From: Allomuricauda ruestringensis DSM 13258
Lineage (GTDB): Bacteria; Bacteroidota; Bacteroidia; Flavobacteriales; Flavobacteriaceae
Direction: 5' to 3'
DNA length: 64,000 bases
Assembly (NCBI RefSeq): GCF_000224085.1
Contig: NC_015945.1
Location: forward strand, 3,464,501-3,528,500
Shown here: piece by piece, positions 15,911 to 25,560 of the stretch
Layout: the number at the start of each line of letters is the position of its first letter
Position numbering within the stretch: the first letter of the stretch is position 1
Notes under the pieces: generated by a model
Told to the model about the DNA's origin: nothing
Database searches by the model: none
The model's input: only the letters and a program-made list of their open reading frames with translations
Translations under genes and position numbers: made by a program

Positions 15911-18826
15911 TTGAATAAAAATTTGTTAAAAGACCTTTCTGAAGCATTGAAAGGCGAGTTGCTGTTCGATGAATTAAGCAAAGCCATTTATGCCACCGAT
16001 GCCTCTGTATACCGTAAATTACCTACCGCGGTAGCTTACCCTAAAAATGCGGAGGATCTAAAAACCTTGATTGTATTCGCGAATAAAAATAAAGTTGGAC
16101 TTATTCCCCGTACTGCGGGCACCTCTTTGGCGGGTCAGTGTGTGGGAGATGGTATTGTGGTCGATGTAAGTCGCCATTTTACCAAAATCATAAGTTTGGA
16201 CAAAGATAAAAAGCAAGTTACCGTACAACCAGGTGTGGTTCGTGACGAGCTCAATCAATATTTAAAACCATTTGGTCTATTCTTTGGGCCGAACACTTCT
16301 ACCTCTAACCGCTGTATGATAGGAGGAATGGTCGGGAACAATTCTTCGGGCACCACCTCTATCCAATATGGGGTTACCCGGGACAAAGTAATGGCAATGC
16401 AGTGTGTTTTATCCGACGGAAGTGATGCTTTCTTCTCTGATATTTCAAAAAAAGAATTCGAAGAAAGGAAAGATGGTGATTCGCTGGAAGCAAAAATCTA
16501 CAGCAAACTCTTTGAAGAGCTTTCCAATCCAGAAATCCAGAACAATATAAAAGCTGAGTTCCCTAAACCCAGTATCCACAGAAGAAATACCGGATATGCG
16601 GTGGACGAATTGCTCAAAAACAACATTTTTGGGGATGATAAAGTCGATTTCAACCTTTGTAAGTTGTTATCCGGAAGTGAAGGGACACTGGCTTTTACCA
16701 CCGAAGTTACCCTTCAATTGGATGATTTACCACCCCAACATGCGGCAATGGTGGCTACGCACTATAAAACTTTGGAAGATTGTTTGAGCGACGTTGCCCC
16801 TGTAATGCAGCATAACCTCCATTTGTGCGAGATGATGGACAAGGTGATTCTGGACTGTACCAAAAACAACAGGGCCCAATTGGCCAATCGTTTTTTTGTG
16901 GAAGGAGACCCTGCAGGAATTTTAATGTTGGAAGTAAAAGCGGACTCCAAAGAAGATTTGGACAAACAACTGGACGAACTTTTAAAAACCATTGAGAAGT
17001 CTGGATTGAGTTATGCCAGTCCTATTTTGTACGGGGATAATATTAACAAGGCCATTGAACTCCGCAAGGCCGGACTAGGCCTTTTAGGAAATATGGTCGG
17101 GGACAGAAAAGCAGTCGCATGTATAGAAGATACTGCCGTGGCTTTGGAAGACCTTAAGGATTTTATCGGGGAGTTTTCCCAGATTATGAAAGGCTATGAC
17201 CAAGATGCGGTGTATTATGCCCATGCTGGTGCTGGAGAATTGCATTTGCGTCCCATTCTCAATTTAAAAAAGTCGGAGGATGTGGTTTTGTTCCGAAGCA
17301 TTACTACCGATGTGGCCAAACTCACCAAAAAATATCAAGGAAGTTTTAGTGGTGAGCATGGTGATGGGATTGTGCGTGCCGAGTTTATTCCTTTAATGAT
17401 TGGTGAAGCGAATTATGAGCTGTTGAAAAGGGTGAAAGCACTCTTTGACCCCAACTTGGTGCTCAATCCTGGCAAAATTGTGGACGCCTACCCCATGGAT
17501 GAGTCTTTGCGCTATAAGGTTGACCGTAAAGAACCAGAAGTGGAGACTTTGATGGATTTTTCCGATAGTGAGGGCATTTTAAAAGCTGCCGAAAAATGTA
17601 ACGGAAGCGGAGATTGTAGAAAAAGTCACCACATGAACGGGGGCATGTGCCCAAGTTACCAAGCTACCAAAGATGAAAAAGATACTACTCGTGGCAGGGC
17701 CAATGCGCTTCGGGAATTTTTGACCAACTCAGAAAAAACCAATCGATTCGATCATGAAGAACTCAAAAATGTTTTTGATTTATGTTTGAGTTGCAAGGCC
17801 TGCGCTAGCGAATGCCCAAGTAATGTGGATGTCGCGGCGTTGAAAGCGGAATTTCTATATAATTATCAAGAAGCGAACGGATATTCGTTGCGTAGCAAAC
17901 TGTTCGCTTACAACACCCGATTAAATGCTTTGGGAAGTAAATTTTCTGGCATCACCAATTGGATGTTTGAGTCCAAAACGGTAAGTGGTATGTTAAAAAA
18001 GGTGGTTGGAGTTGCTCCTGAGCGAAGTTTACCTTTAGTAGGCCGATTCAGTTTTAAAAAGCATTTAGATAAATACCGGGTAAAACGGACCGACATCTCT
18101 AAAAAACGGGTTGTGCTTTATGTGGACGAGTTTGTAAAGTACCTGGATATCCAAGTGGGAAAAGATGCCATTGAGCTTCTTTGTAAACTGGGGTACGATG
18201 TGGAATTGTTTTATGGCGAAAGTGGCCGGACCTATCTTTCCAAAGGATTCTTGAAGCAAGCCAAAAAATTAGTGGCACAAAACATGGAAAGGTTAAAAAG
18301 TATTTTGAATGATGGTACACTCATTGTTGGTTTGGAGCCATCGGCAATTCTATCTTTTAGGGATGAATACCAAAGATTGCATGATGATAAGGAGCAATTA
18401 CAAAAACTGGCTTCCAACTCATTTTTGATTGAAGAGTTTTTGGCGGCAGAGATTGCTGCAGGACATATTTCTGCAGATAGTTTCACCGAAGAGGAACGAA
18501 CCGTTAAAATTCATGGGCATTGTCATCAAAAGGCATTGAGCAACCAAAAGGTGACTTTTGATGTATTGAATCTACCAAAAAACTATAAGGTAACGATTAT
18601 ACCGTCCGGTTGTTGTGGAATGGCAGGCTCTTTCGGCTACGAAAAGGAACATTACGAAACCAGTATGCAGGTAGGGGAGCTTAAGTTGTTCCCAGCCGTG
18701 AAGAAAAGCTCGGAAGATACCTTGATCGCGGCAAATGGAACAAGTTGTAGGCATCAAATCAAGGATGGGACGAAAAGGGAGGCACAACACCCGGTATCAA
18801 TCTTGAGAAAGGCCTTGGTCATCTAA
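15911..18826 (+). CDS. FAD-binding and Fe-S-binding dehydrogenase (D-lactate/glycolate type)
   Basis: The 971-residue protein begins at a TTG codon (15911). The N-terminal half is a VAO/PCMH flavoprotein: PRTAGTSLAGQCVGDGIVVD, GGMVGNNSSGTTSIQYG, GSEGTLAFTTEVTL and HGDGIVRAEF. The C-terminal half resembles GlcF: a 4Fe-4S loop (GSGDCRKSHHMNGGMCPS), a second (CLSCKACASECPSNVD) and CCG-type domains (GHCHQKAL, SGCCGMAGSFGYE). It should oxidise a 2-hydroxyacid such as D-lactate, passing electrons through the clusters to the quinone pool. Its end overlaps the convergent LpxH-like gene by 30 bases. Confidence 0.88.
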   Translation: MNKNLLKDLSEALKGELLFDELSKAIYATDASVYRKLPTAVAYPKNAEDLKTLIVFANKNKVGLIPRTAGTSLAGQCVGDGIVVDVSRHFTKIISLDKDKKQVTVQPGVVRDELNQYLKPFGLFFGPNTSTSNRCMIGGMVGNNSSGTTSIQYGVTRDKVMAMQCVLSDGSDAFFSDISKKEFEERKDGDSLEAKIYSKLFEELSNPEIQNNIKAEFPKPSIHRRNTGYAVDELLKNNIFGDDKVDFNLCKLLSGSEGTLAFTTEVTLQLDDLPPQHAAMVATHYKTLEDCLSDVAPVMQHNLHLCEMMDKVILDCTKNNRAQLANRFFVEGDPAGILMLEVKADSKEDLDKQLDELLKTIEKSGLSYASPILYGDNINKAIELRKAGLGLLGNMVGDRKAVACIEDTAVALEDLKDFIGEFSQIMKGYDQDAVYYAHAGAGELHLRPILNLKKSEDVVLFRSITTDVAKLTKKYQGSFSGEHGDGIVRAEFIPLMIGEANYELLKRVKALFDPNLVLNPGKIVDAYPMDESLRYKVDRKEPEVETLMDFSDSEGILKAAEKCNGSGDCRKSHHMNGGMCPSYQATKDEKDTTRGRANALREFLTNSEKTNRFDHEELKNVFDLCLSCKACASECPSNVDVAALKAEFLYNYQEANGYSLRSKLFAYNTRLNALGSKFSGITNWMFESKTVSGMLKKVVGVAPERSLPLVGRFSFKKHLDKYRVKRTDISKKRVVLYVDEFVKYLDIQVGKDAIELLCKLGYDVELFYGESGRTYLSKGFLKQAKKLVAQNMERLKSILNDGTLIVGLEPSAILSFRDEYQRLHDDKEQLQKLASNSFLIEEFLAAEIAAGHISADSFTEEERTVKIHGHCHQKALSNQKVTFDVLNLPKNYKVTIIPSGCCGMAGSFGYEKEHYETSMQVGELKLFPAVKKSSEDTLIAANGTSCRHQIKDGTKREAQHPVSILRKALVI

Positions 18827-19768
18827 GAAATCACGGTCTATATTTTCTTCGCTTTCGCTAAGGTGTTGTTTCTCGGTAATGTCTTCAATGTCCACCTCTT
18901 TATCGGTAATGGAAGCAATAAGGTCGTTCATGTCCATTTCCTTTAAATCTTCATCCACAAAGAACGGGGATAATCTATCGTGATTGTAATGGTAGATTTT
19001 CCAACGCTTGAACGAATATTCCAAAGCGGTCAGGTTTTCTACCCAATCACCCGAATTTAAGTAAGTGCAACTGCCATGTTTGGTTTCGTACACTTCTTTT
19101 TTAGGTTGATGGATATGTCCGCAGACCACATAATCATAGTCGTTTTCTATAGCAAGCTCCGCAGCGGTCTTTTCAAAATTGTTGATGTATTTAACGGCAC
19201 CCTTTACGCTATTTTTGATTTTTTTGGAGAGCGAATATTTTTCACGGCCCATTTTGGCCAAGCACCAGTTTAGGAAGCTATTGATTAAAATAAGAAGGTC
19301 ATAACCATAGCCGCCCAACTTGGCCAACCATTTGGCATTCTGTATCGAAACATCGAACACATCACCATGAAAAATCCATGCTTTTTTACCATCAAGATTG
19401 AGCACCAATTTATCCATTATCTTAAAATTCCCCATTGAAGTGTTGCTAAACTTTCGGAGCATTTCGTCGTGATTTCCAGTAATATAGTAAACTTCGGTAC
19501 CCTTGGAGGCCATTCCTATGATCTTTCTCAATACCTTTAGATGGGAAGGGGGGAAATACCTTTTGCTAAACTGCCAAATATCAATAATATCACCATTTAA
19601 AATGAGCTTTTTCGGCTGGATACTGTTGAGGTAGGTAATGAGTTCATCTGCATGGCAGCCATAGGTTCCCAAGTGGACATCTGAGATAACTGCCAATTCT
19701 ATCTTCCTTTTTTTCAACGGTATAGGGTTTAATACAAAATAAAAGGAGAGGAATAAAACAGAAATCAA
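18797..19768 (-). CDS. LpxH-like UDP-2,3-diacylglucosamine diphosphatase family phosphoesterase
   Basis: The 323-residue calcineurin-like phosphoesterase shows all metal motifs: ISDVHLGTYGCHAD, LNGDIIDIWQF, YITGNHDE, WIFHGDVFD and VCGHIHQPKKE, with LNSGDWVENLTALEY after them. The family in Bacteroidota is annotated as UDP-2,3-diacylglucosamine diphosphatase (LpxH-like), acting in lipid A synthesis, though the exact substrate is not proven by sequence. A hydrophobic N-terminal stretch (ISVLFLSFYFVL) may be an anchor or a misplaced start; no later Met precedes the first motif. The acidic C-terminal tail of about 50 residues is unusual. Confidence 0.83.
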   Translation of the reverse strand: MISVLFLSFYFVLNPIPLKKRKIELAVISDVHLGTYGCHADELITYLNSIQPKKLILNGDIIDIWQFSKRYFPPSHLKVLRKIIGMASKGTEVYYITGNHDEMLRKFSNTSMGNFKIMDKLVLNLDGKKAWIFHGDVFDVSIQNAKWLAKLGGYGYDLLILINSFLNWCLAKMGREKYSLSKKIKNSVKGAVKYINNFEKTAAELAIENDYDYVVCGHIHQPKKEVYETKHGSCTYLNSGDWVENLTALEYSFKRWKIYHYNHDRLSPFFVDEDLKEMDMNDLIASITDKEVDIEDITEKQHLSESEENIDRDFLDDQGLSQD

Positions 19769-19850
19769 ATTGAAGTCATTAATTCATGAGGATATTGTTA
19801 AAAAAACATCACTCCAAGGTGAATTATGTTACAATAACATTAAGCCAAAA

Positions 19851-20000
19851 TTGAATATCCGTAATGTGTCATAATATTATCAACGTCACCCTGAACTTGA
19901 TTCAGGGTCACATAAAGATGCTCATATTCAACAGGATGAGATGTTGAAACAAGTTCAACATGACGACAAAAACACTGATATGATACACTAAGGACAATTA
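19851..20000. repeat. Palindromic MITE-like element, family B copy 1
   Basis: The 150-bp element has imperfect terminal inverted repeats: the left end carries TCCGTAATGTGTCATA; the right end is the degenerate complement. It contains an inner hairpin (CACCCTGAACTTGATTCAGGGT) and GTTGAAACAAGTTCAAC. It is nearly identical to 50426-50597 and shares its outermost 15 bases with 62369-62533. There is no coding capacity; the short ORFs across it are by-products. Confidence 0.8.
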
Positions 20001-20018
20001 GAAAGCCAAAACCTTGTT

Positions 20019-20048
20019 TTTGAATTAGATTTGTAACATCTACCTTTG
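20019..20048 (+). promoter_or_regulatory. Promoter of aroC
   Basis: TTTG at 20019-20022, an 18-base spacer and TACCTTTG (TAnnTTTG) at 20041-20048 form a full Bacteroidota housekeeping promoter. The start codon follows at 20072. Confidence 0.7.
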
Positions 20049-20071
20049 AGGCAACATAATTTTTATACCGA

Positions 20072-21136
20072 ATGGCAGGAAATTCGTTTGGACAACTTTT
20101 TAGGCTCACCACCTTTGGTGAATCTCACGGAAAGGCATTGGGAGGCATCATTGATGGTTGTCCTGCAGGGATAACATTGGACTTGGAACAGATTCAGTTC
20201 GAGCTCAACCGAAGAAAACCTGGGCAATCTGCCATTGTAACGCAACGGAAAGAACCGGACACCGTTGAAATTTATTCCGGAGTTTTTGAGGGAAAGACCA
20301 CGGGAACACCCATTGGTTTTGCAATTCACAATACCAACCAAAAATCCAAGGATTACTCGCACATCAAAGATTCGTACCGACCATCGCATGCCGATTATGT
20401 GTATGACAAGAAATACGGTTTCCGTGATTACCGTGGTGGCGGAAGAAGCTCTGCTCGCGAAACGGCCAGCAGGGTAGTGGCAGGGAGCATTGCAAAGCAA
20501 TTTTTGAGTGATGTCAAAATAGGCGCCTTTGTTTCCCAAGTGGGCGAAATGAAGTTGGACAAATCCTATCAGGAATTGGATTTTTCCAAGATTGAATCCA
20601 ATGCTGTTCGTTGTCCAGATACCGAAATGGCGCAAAAAATGGAGGAATACATCAAATCCATTAAAAAAGAGGGAGATACCATTGGAGGTGTCATCACCTG
20701 TGTCATTCAAAATGTACCCATTGGTCTTGGAGAACCTGTTTTTGATAAACTACATGCCCGATTGGGAGAAGCCATGTTGTCCATAAATGCTGTTAAAGGT
20801 TTTGAGTATGGCAGTGGTTTTGCCGGAGTTGCCATGAAGGGCAGCGAACACAATGACGCTTTCAATACCGATGGCACTACAAAAACCAATCGCAGTGGAG
20901 GAGTCCAGGGTGGAATCAGCAACGGAATGGATATTTACTTCAGTGTGGCATTTAAGCCCGTTGCTACGGTGCTACAATCCTATGAGACCATTAATAAAGA
21001 AGGAGAAAAAGTAACTACCCAAGGTAAGGGTAGGCACGACCCTTGTGTTGTTCCAAGAGCGGTTCCCATTGTAGAAGCTATGGCTGCATTGGTTTTGGCA
21101 GATTACTCGCTTTTGGCCCGTACCAACAAAATCTAG
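20072..21136 (+). CDS. aroC: Chorismate synthase
   Basis: The 354-residue enzyme converts 5-enolpyruvylshikimate-3-phosphate to chorismate, the last step of the shikimate pathway, using reduced FMN. The three family signatures are present: [19 protein letters not shown] at the N-terminus, [19 protein letters not shown] in the middle and [20 protein letters not shown] followed by [19 protein letters not shown] near the end. Full length. It is preceded by a clear promoter and stands alone. Confidence 0.97.
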   Translation: MAGNSFGQLFRLTTFGESHGKALGGIIDGCPAGITLDLEQIQFELNRRKPGQSAIVTQRKEPDTVEIYSGVFEGKTTGTPIGFAIHNTNQKSKDYSHIKDSYRPSHADYVYDKKYGFRDYRGGGRSSARETASRVVAGSIAKQFLSDVKIGAFVSQVGEMKLDKSYQELDFSKIESNAVRCPDTEMAQKMEEYIKSIKKEGDTIGGVITCVIQNVPIGLGEPVFDKLHARLGEAMLSINAVKGFEYGSGFAGVAMKGSEHNDAFNTDGTTKTNRSGGVQGGISNGMDIYFSVAFKPVATVLQSYETINKEGEKVTTQGKGRHDPCVVPRAVPIVEAMAALVLADYSLLARTNKI

Positions 21137-21193
21137 GTCTACGTTAGGAGGTTTCCAATCAAAAAAGTATCTTACCGTCCATAATTTTACTTT

Positions 21194-22519
21194 ATGAAGA
21201 AATTGGAATTGCACTGGCAAATCCTAATAGGAATGCTGCTCGGTATTCTTTTTGGATTTGCAATGACCCAAATTAGCTGGGGTAAGGATTTTGTATCGGA
21301 TTGGATTCAGCCTCTAGGCACCATTTTTGTAAAACTTCTCAAATTAATTGCCATACCTCTTATTTTGGCATCCTTGGTCAAAGGTATTTCGGACCTTAAG
21401 GACATTTCTAAATTTAGGAATATCGGTCTCCGAACCATTGCCACATATATAGTTACCACGGTTGTGGCCATTACAATTGGTCTTTTTTTGGTAAATGTTA
21501 TGAATCCCGGAAGTGGAATTTCCCAAGAAACCGTTACCAAACTAACCGACACTTATGCAGGCGATGCTGAGGTTACCTCCAAATTGGAAGAAGCTTCACG
21601 CCAAAAAGATAGCGGACCATTACAGTTTCTTGTGGATATGGTGCCGGACAATGCTTTGGCGGCCATGACGGATAATGCTTTAATGCTACAAGTTATCTTC
21701 TTTACCATTTTTCTTGGTATTTCCATGTTGTTGATCGGGGAGAAAAAGGCAAAGCCCTTAAAAGATTTCTTCGATGCCCTGAACTATGTGGTCCTAAAAA
21801 TGGTCGATTTGATCATGCTGACCGCTCCATACGCTGTATTTGCCCTATTAGCTGGAGTTGTGGTCTCATCCAGTGACCCTGACTTATTGTTGGCATTGTT
21901 AAAATATGCTGGTGTGGTTGTATTGGGTCTGGCTTTAATGATTGTTTTTTATTCCACTGTGGTTGCCCTTGTTACCAAAAAGAACCCTTTTTGGTTCTTA
22001 AAAGAGATAAGTCCAGCGCAACTATTGGCTTTTTCCACAAGTTCAAGTGCGGCAACGCTGCCCGTGACTATGGAAAGGGTGGAAGAGCACATAGGAGTGG
22101 ACAAAGAAGTGTCCAGTTTTGTGTTGCCCGTAGGTGCCACCATCAATATGGACGGTACTAGTTTGTACCAAGGTGTTGCAGCTGTATTCATTTCACAAGC
22201 GCTCGGTTTTGACCTGACTTTTGGAAATCAGTTGACCATTGTATTGACGGCTTTGTTGGCCTCTATTGGTTCTGCGGCTGTTCCAGGAGCAGGAATGGTA
22301 ATGTTGGTAATAGTATTGGAGTCTATTGGATTCCCACCAGATAAATTGGCCATTGGTCTTGCCTTGATTTTTGCAGTGGATAGACCATTGGATATGTGCC
22401 GAACCGTAGTAAACGTTACCGGTGATGCTACCGTTTCCATGTTGGTTGCCAAATCTGTGGGCAAACTTGGTGACCCTCATGTAGAGGAATGGGATGATCA
22501 TTTGGATGAAGTGAAATAA
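21194..22519 (+). CDS. Dicarboxylate/amino acid:cation symporter (DAACS family)
   Basis: The 441-residue inner-membrane protein has eight or more helices and the family's hallmarks: the hairpin motif AFSTSSSAATLPVTM, NMDGTSLYQGVAAVFISQA, the second hairpin SIGSAAVPGAGMVMLVI and the transport-site block DRPLDMCRTVVNVTGDA. It moves glutamate, aspartate or C4-dicarboxylates with Na+ or H+; which one cannot be read from the sequence. It is 57 bases downstream of aroC with no clear terminator between, and is followed by a palindromic repeat that could end transcription. Confidence 0.92.
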   Translation: MKKLELHWQILIGMLLGILFGFAMTQISWGKDFVSDWIQPLGTIFVKLLKLIAIPLILASLVKGISDLKDISKFRNIGLRTIATYIVTTVVAITIGLFLVNVMNPGSGISQETVTKLTDTYAGDAEVTSKLEEASRQKDSGPLQFLVDMVPDNALAAMTDNALMLQVIFFTIFLGISMLLIGEKKAKPLKDFFDALNYVVLKMVDLIMLTAPYAVFALLAGVVVSSSDPDLLLALLKYAGVVVLGLALMIVFYSTVVALVTKKNPFWFLKEISPAQLLAFSTSSSAATLPVTMERVEEHIGVDKEVSSFVLPVGATINMDGTSLYQGVAAVFISQALGFDLTFGNQLTIVLTALLASIGSAAVPGAGMVMLVIVLESIGFPPDKLAIGLALIFAVDRPLDMCRTVVNVTGDATVSMLVAKSVGKLGDPHVEEWDDHLDEVK

Positions 22520-22540
22520 CTTTTTAAAGTTTATATATAA

Positions 22541-22675
22541 AAGAGGCTGTCTAAAAAGTATTGAAATACGTCATTCTGAATTTATTTCAGAATCCCATCA
22601 TATTGATAAACAAATCATTATGAGAACCTGAAACAAGTTTAAGTTGACGAAAACCGACTTTTTAGACAGCCTCTT
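22541..22675. repeat. Palindromic MITE-like element, family A copy 1
   Basis: The 135-bp element has 19-bp terminal inverted repeats (AAGAGGCTGTCTAAAAAGT and its complement at 22657-22675). Inside are a shorter hairpin (TCATTCTGAATTTATTTCAGAAT) and GATAAACAAATCATTATGAG. Copies 2 and 3 are at 27462-27594 and 32991-33146. The ends resemble insertion-sequence termini of the GAGGCTGTC type, so it may be a non-autonomous derivative (inference). Confidence 0.85.
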
Positions 22676-22683
22676 CAGTTGTA

Positions 22684-24735
22684 CTACAAGGAAATGTATC
22701 TTCCTTTGGGAAATTTCACCTGAAATGAAAAGTCTTCCTTTTGTGCAGATTTTGGTTTCAATACCATATTCCAAGTCAATAACCCTTTGACTTCATCATA
22801 GGAAGCGTTGTTGGTAATAATGTCATCAACCTTGATTTCTTTATTTTGAGATTTGGGAACTCTATCCATAAGTCTTAGATTGATAGTAGAGTTTTTATTG
22901 TTTTTAACCTCAAGAACATAACTACGATCTAAAATTCGATTGTTACCCACAAAAGGCTTGCTTTTGAAATTAAGTGCCTGTTGTCTTGTAACTGTAATAT
23001 TGTTTTCAATACCTAGAGATAAAATCATTTCTTTCTTTGTGGTGTAAGGGTCTATAACAGTTTTGCCCGCATAGGAACCTTCAAAATAGATATTGGCTTC
23101 ACCCGGCAATAGCTGATGCTTTTCCCAATCTTTAAAACTGGCTGTCAGATATACATTTTCATTCAAAATTGGTGCTGTAAAATATTCGTAGGTAGCTGGA
23201 ATCTTATATGTATTCACTTCAACCGACGTAATATCGCCATCTGACAAAATCGTGTACGGTTTTTTAATGGTAAACTCTGTCTTGGCAGCTCCTTCCTGTG
23301 TATGACTTTTCTTGGTTGTAATTACCACAACACCATTATCTCCTCGATTCCCATAAATGGCGGAAGCATTTTTACCCTTTAGTACTTCAATATCCTGAAT
23401 TTCGTTTTCATCCAAATCACCTTCAGCAAAATTGTCTACGGGGACCCCATCTATAATATAAAGTGGTTCGGTGTAATTAATGGATGAATTTCCTCGAATA
23501 GAGATCCCAGCTGCTCTGCCACTCAATACCCGTTCAGGAGAAACAGAACCAACTGCGGCAGTTGCATATCCAGTAACTACTACCTCTTCTAGCCTCGCTA
23601 CATCTTCTTCCATACGAACGTTCATAATGGAGGCGTAAATGGGCAACTCTTGCGGAAACATACCAATGTAACTGTAGGTTAATTCTTGACCCATCGGCAC
23701 ATCCAAAGCATAATTTCCGTCAAAATCGGATGTGGTCCCCGTGGAAGTTCCTTTGATTACAATATTGACTCCTGGTAGCGGAGCACCAGATTCGTCCGTT
23801 ATAGTTCCAACCACCTTTTTTACATTAGGGTTAAAGGCATACCCCTTTTTCTTGGTGGATGGAGTGTACCTTTTTTGGTAGGCACTTACAAAATTTAAAT
23901 AATGAGCGTCCATTGTTGGTTTACTAATATTATAATTGGGGTTACCGGTTGAAAGGGAAATTTTCACATTTTTCCAGTCTTGTCCTGTTTTTTGGTAAAC
24001 ATTCCCTTTATAGGCTAAACTTAGCGGTGCGTTTAGTCCTGTGGATTTGATGTCATAATTGGGCACCCAACCTGCATCTTTCACCAAATAAGAAAGGGTA
24101 GTATTTAAATTTGTGGAAATTGGAGCATCAAAAGTAATGGTGATCTCTCCTTGTGGTACTTCGGCACTATTGTTTGCCTCGGCCAATTGTTGCTGTAGGT
24201 CTTTTACCTCAAGCTTTATTTTGTTGATGTTTAAATTGGTCTTGAAAATTTCGTTTTTGATTTTGGTTATACGCTCTCTATAATACTGGCCGATTTGTTT
24301 GATTCTTTCCAGATCTAATACTTGGCTGTCACCATTTACAACCCGATTGGAAGTAATCACTTTTTCTTCCTCTTCAAGACCGGCAATGGTATTTTTTAAT
24401 AATGAAATTTCATATTCCAGTTGTTCAATTTGGCTTTCCCACAGCTTAATTTTTGGGTTGCTTTCGGATTTCTCCAGATAATTAATATTGTAGGCGATGG
24501 ATAAGATGGAAACAGCGCCAAGACCTGAGACTTGAATACTGCTCTCATCAATTTTGTGTGACAATCCTGTAAATATTACTTCGTTGGAGCCTTCTTGAAG
24601 TTCGTAGGAGGCAGTTCTTGTAATTTGTGCCCCGTTAAGGTAAACGGTGACTTCTTTGATTTTGGAAGGTGTTTTCAATTCGTTGGAAAATAAAAACACC
24701 GGAGCTAACAAAAATAGAATGACTGCATTTTTCAT
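22684..24735 (-). CDS. DUF4139 (MuiA-like) protein with inserted carboxypeptidase-like and TonB-plug domains
   Basis: The 683-residue exported protein is a mosaic. Residues 20-125 form the DUF4140-type N-terminal domain (EVTVYLNGAQITRTA), then a coiled coil (about 100-190). Residues 195-275 begin the DUF4139 beta domain (SYLVKDAGWVPNYDIKSTG). At about 307-375 a CarboxypepD_reg-like domain is inserted (GTITDESGAPLPGVNIVIKG), followed at 385-476 by a SusC/TonB-plug-like segment (VVVTGYATAAVGSV, YIIDGVPVDNF, IEVLKGKNASAIYGNRG). DUF4139 then resumes to the end. No outer-membrane barrel follows the plug. Role unknown, probably envelope-related. Confidence 0.85.
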   Translation of the reverse strand: MKNAVILFLLAPVFLFSNELKTPSKIKEVTVYLNGAQITRTASYELQEGSNEVIFTGLSHKIDESSIQVSGLGAVSILSIAYNINYLEKSESNPKIKLWESQIEQLEYEISLLKNTIAGLEEEEKVITSNRVVNGDSQVLDLERIKQIGQYYRERITKIKNEIFKTNLNINKIKLEVKDLQQQLAEANNSAEVPQGEITITFDAPISTNLNTTLSYLVKDAGWVPNYDIKSTGLNAPLSLAYKGNVYQKTGQDWKNVKISLSTGNPNYNISKPTMDAHYLNFVSAYQKRYTPSTKKKGYAFNPNVKKVVGTITDESGAPLPGVNIVIKGTSTGTTSDFDGNYALDVPMGQELTYSYIGMFPQELPIYASIMNVRMEEDVARLEEVVVTGYATAAVGSVSPERVLSGRAAGISIRGNSSINYTEPLYIIDGVPVDNFAEGDLDENEIQDIEVLKGKNASAIYGNRGDNGVVVITTKKSHTQEGAAKTEFTIKKPYTILSDGDITSVEVNTYKIPATYEYFTAPILNENVYLTASFKDWEKHQLLPGEANIYFEGSYAGKTVIDPYTTKKEMILSLGIENNITVTRQQALNFKSKPFVGNNRILDRSYVLEVKNNKNSTINLRLMDRVPKSQNKEIKVDDIITNNASYDEVKGLLTWNMVLKPKSAQKEDFSFQVKFPKGRYISL

Positions 24736-24846
24736 AGTGGTTGGATATTTAATTGTTTATCCAAACCTATGATTCACATTGCCTAATAAAAACTTATAAT
24801 GGTGTGAATGGGGCAGTTGGGTTAGGGAAGACCGATTTTCGATGAG

Positions 24847-25260
24847 TTAACCCAAAAACTTGGCCTTTAATTCGGGTGTTGGAATCATGCAAGCATCCTG
24901 TTTGCCAAACCATTTATAGCGGTTTTTGGCAATAAAATCATAGATTCCATTTCGAATAGAAGTGGGAATCCATGTAAAAATGGCTGACAATTTCCATAAT
25001 CCACCAAGGTCTTGGGCAATTTCCAATGCAGCATCGGATTTAGTATAGTAAGCGACGCCAGGTTCAATAAGGATAATGGAATCCACCTTGGTGGCATCAA
25101 TGCCGCGCTCGGCTACCAAATGTTGCCCCACCTCACTTTGTAGAGCAGCATAGCGGAATACATCTTTTTTGTCCCGTTTGATCACAAACTGGACCGAGCT
25201 GTTGCAAAGGTTGCACACACCATCGAACAGGATTATTTTTTTGTTTTCCAGCTTGTTCAT
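24847..25260 (-). CDS. DCC-family (DUF393) thiol-disulfide oxidoreductase-like protein
   Basis: The 137-residue protein starts near ILFDGVCNLCNSSVQFVIKRD, the DGxCxLC motif that defines the DCC/DUF393 family, and continues with FRYAALQSEVGQ and SDAALEIAQDLGG, then YDFIAKNRYKWFGK. The CxxC pair (Cys-Asn-Leu-Cys) is intact. The family is predicted to be redox-active; its substrates are unknown. It is the last gene of a short minus-strand run with the GNAT and ferredoxin-like genes. Confidence 0.88.
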   Translation of the reverse strand: MNKLENKKIILFDGVCNLCNSSVQFVIKRDKKDVFRYAALQSEVGQHLVAERGIDATKVDSIILIEPGVAYYTKSDAALEIAQDLGGLWKLSAIFTWIPTSIRNGIYDFIAKNRYKWFGKQDACMIPTPELKAKFLG

Positions 25261-25269
25261 GACACTTGA

Positions 25270-25554
25270 CTAAAACCTGACATCCGCAATGCTGCTGTTT
25301 TTATCAAATTCTGCTTTTGCAAAGGGGCAGAGGGGTAGAATTTTCACATCTTTTTCTCGAGCGAACGTTACAGCTTTCATTACCAACATTTTTCCATATC
25401 CTTTTCCTCCGAACGCCTCTTCTATTCCGGTATGGTCTATGATGAATTTTGTTGTTCCGGCCCAAGTATAGGTCATTTCACCTGCAAATTCACCATCATC
25501 ATAAATTACAAACCTACCTTTTCTTTGATTTTCTTCTCTTTCTATCTTAACCAA
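25270..25554 (-). CDS. Small GNAT-family N-acetyltransferase (YjdJ-like)
   Basis: The 94-residue protein matches the compact GNAT type found next to YjdI: GRFVIYDDGEFAGEMTYTW, FIIDHTGIEEAFGGKGYGK (acetyl-CoA loop GGKGYGK) and VKILPLCPFAKAEFDKN with the conserved CPF/Y motif. It would bind acetyl-CoA; the acceptor is unknown. It lies six bases from the YjdI-like gene, as in other bacteria where the two are paired. Confidence 0.82.
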   Translation of the reverse strand: MVKIEREENQRKGRFVIYDDGEFAGEMTYTWAGTTKFIIDHTGIEEAFGGKGYGKMLVMKAVTFAREKDVKILPLCPFAKAEFDKNSSIADVRF

Positions 25555-25560
25555 AATACG

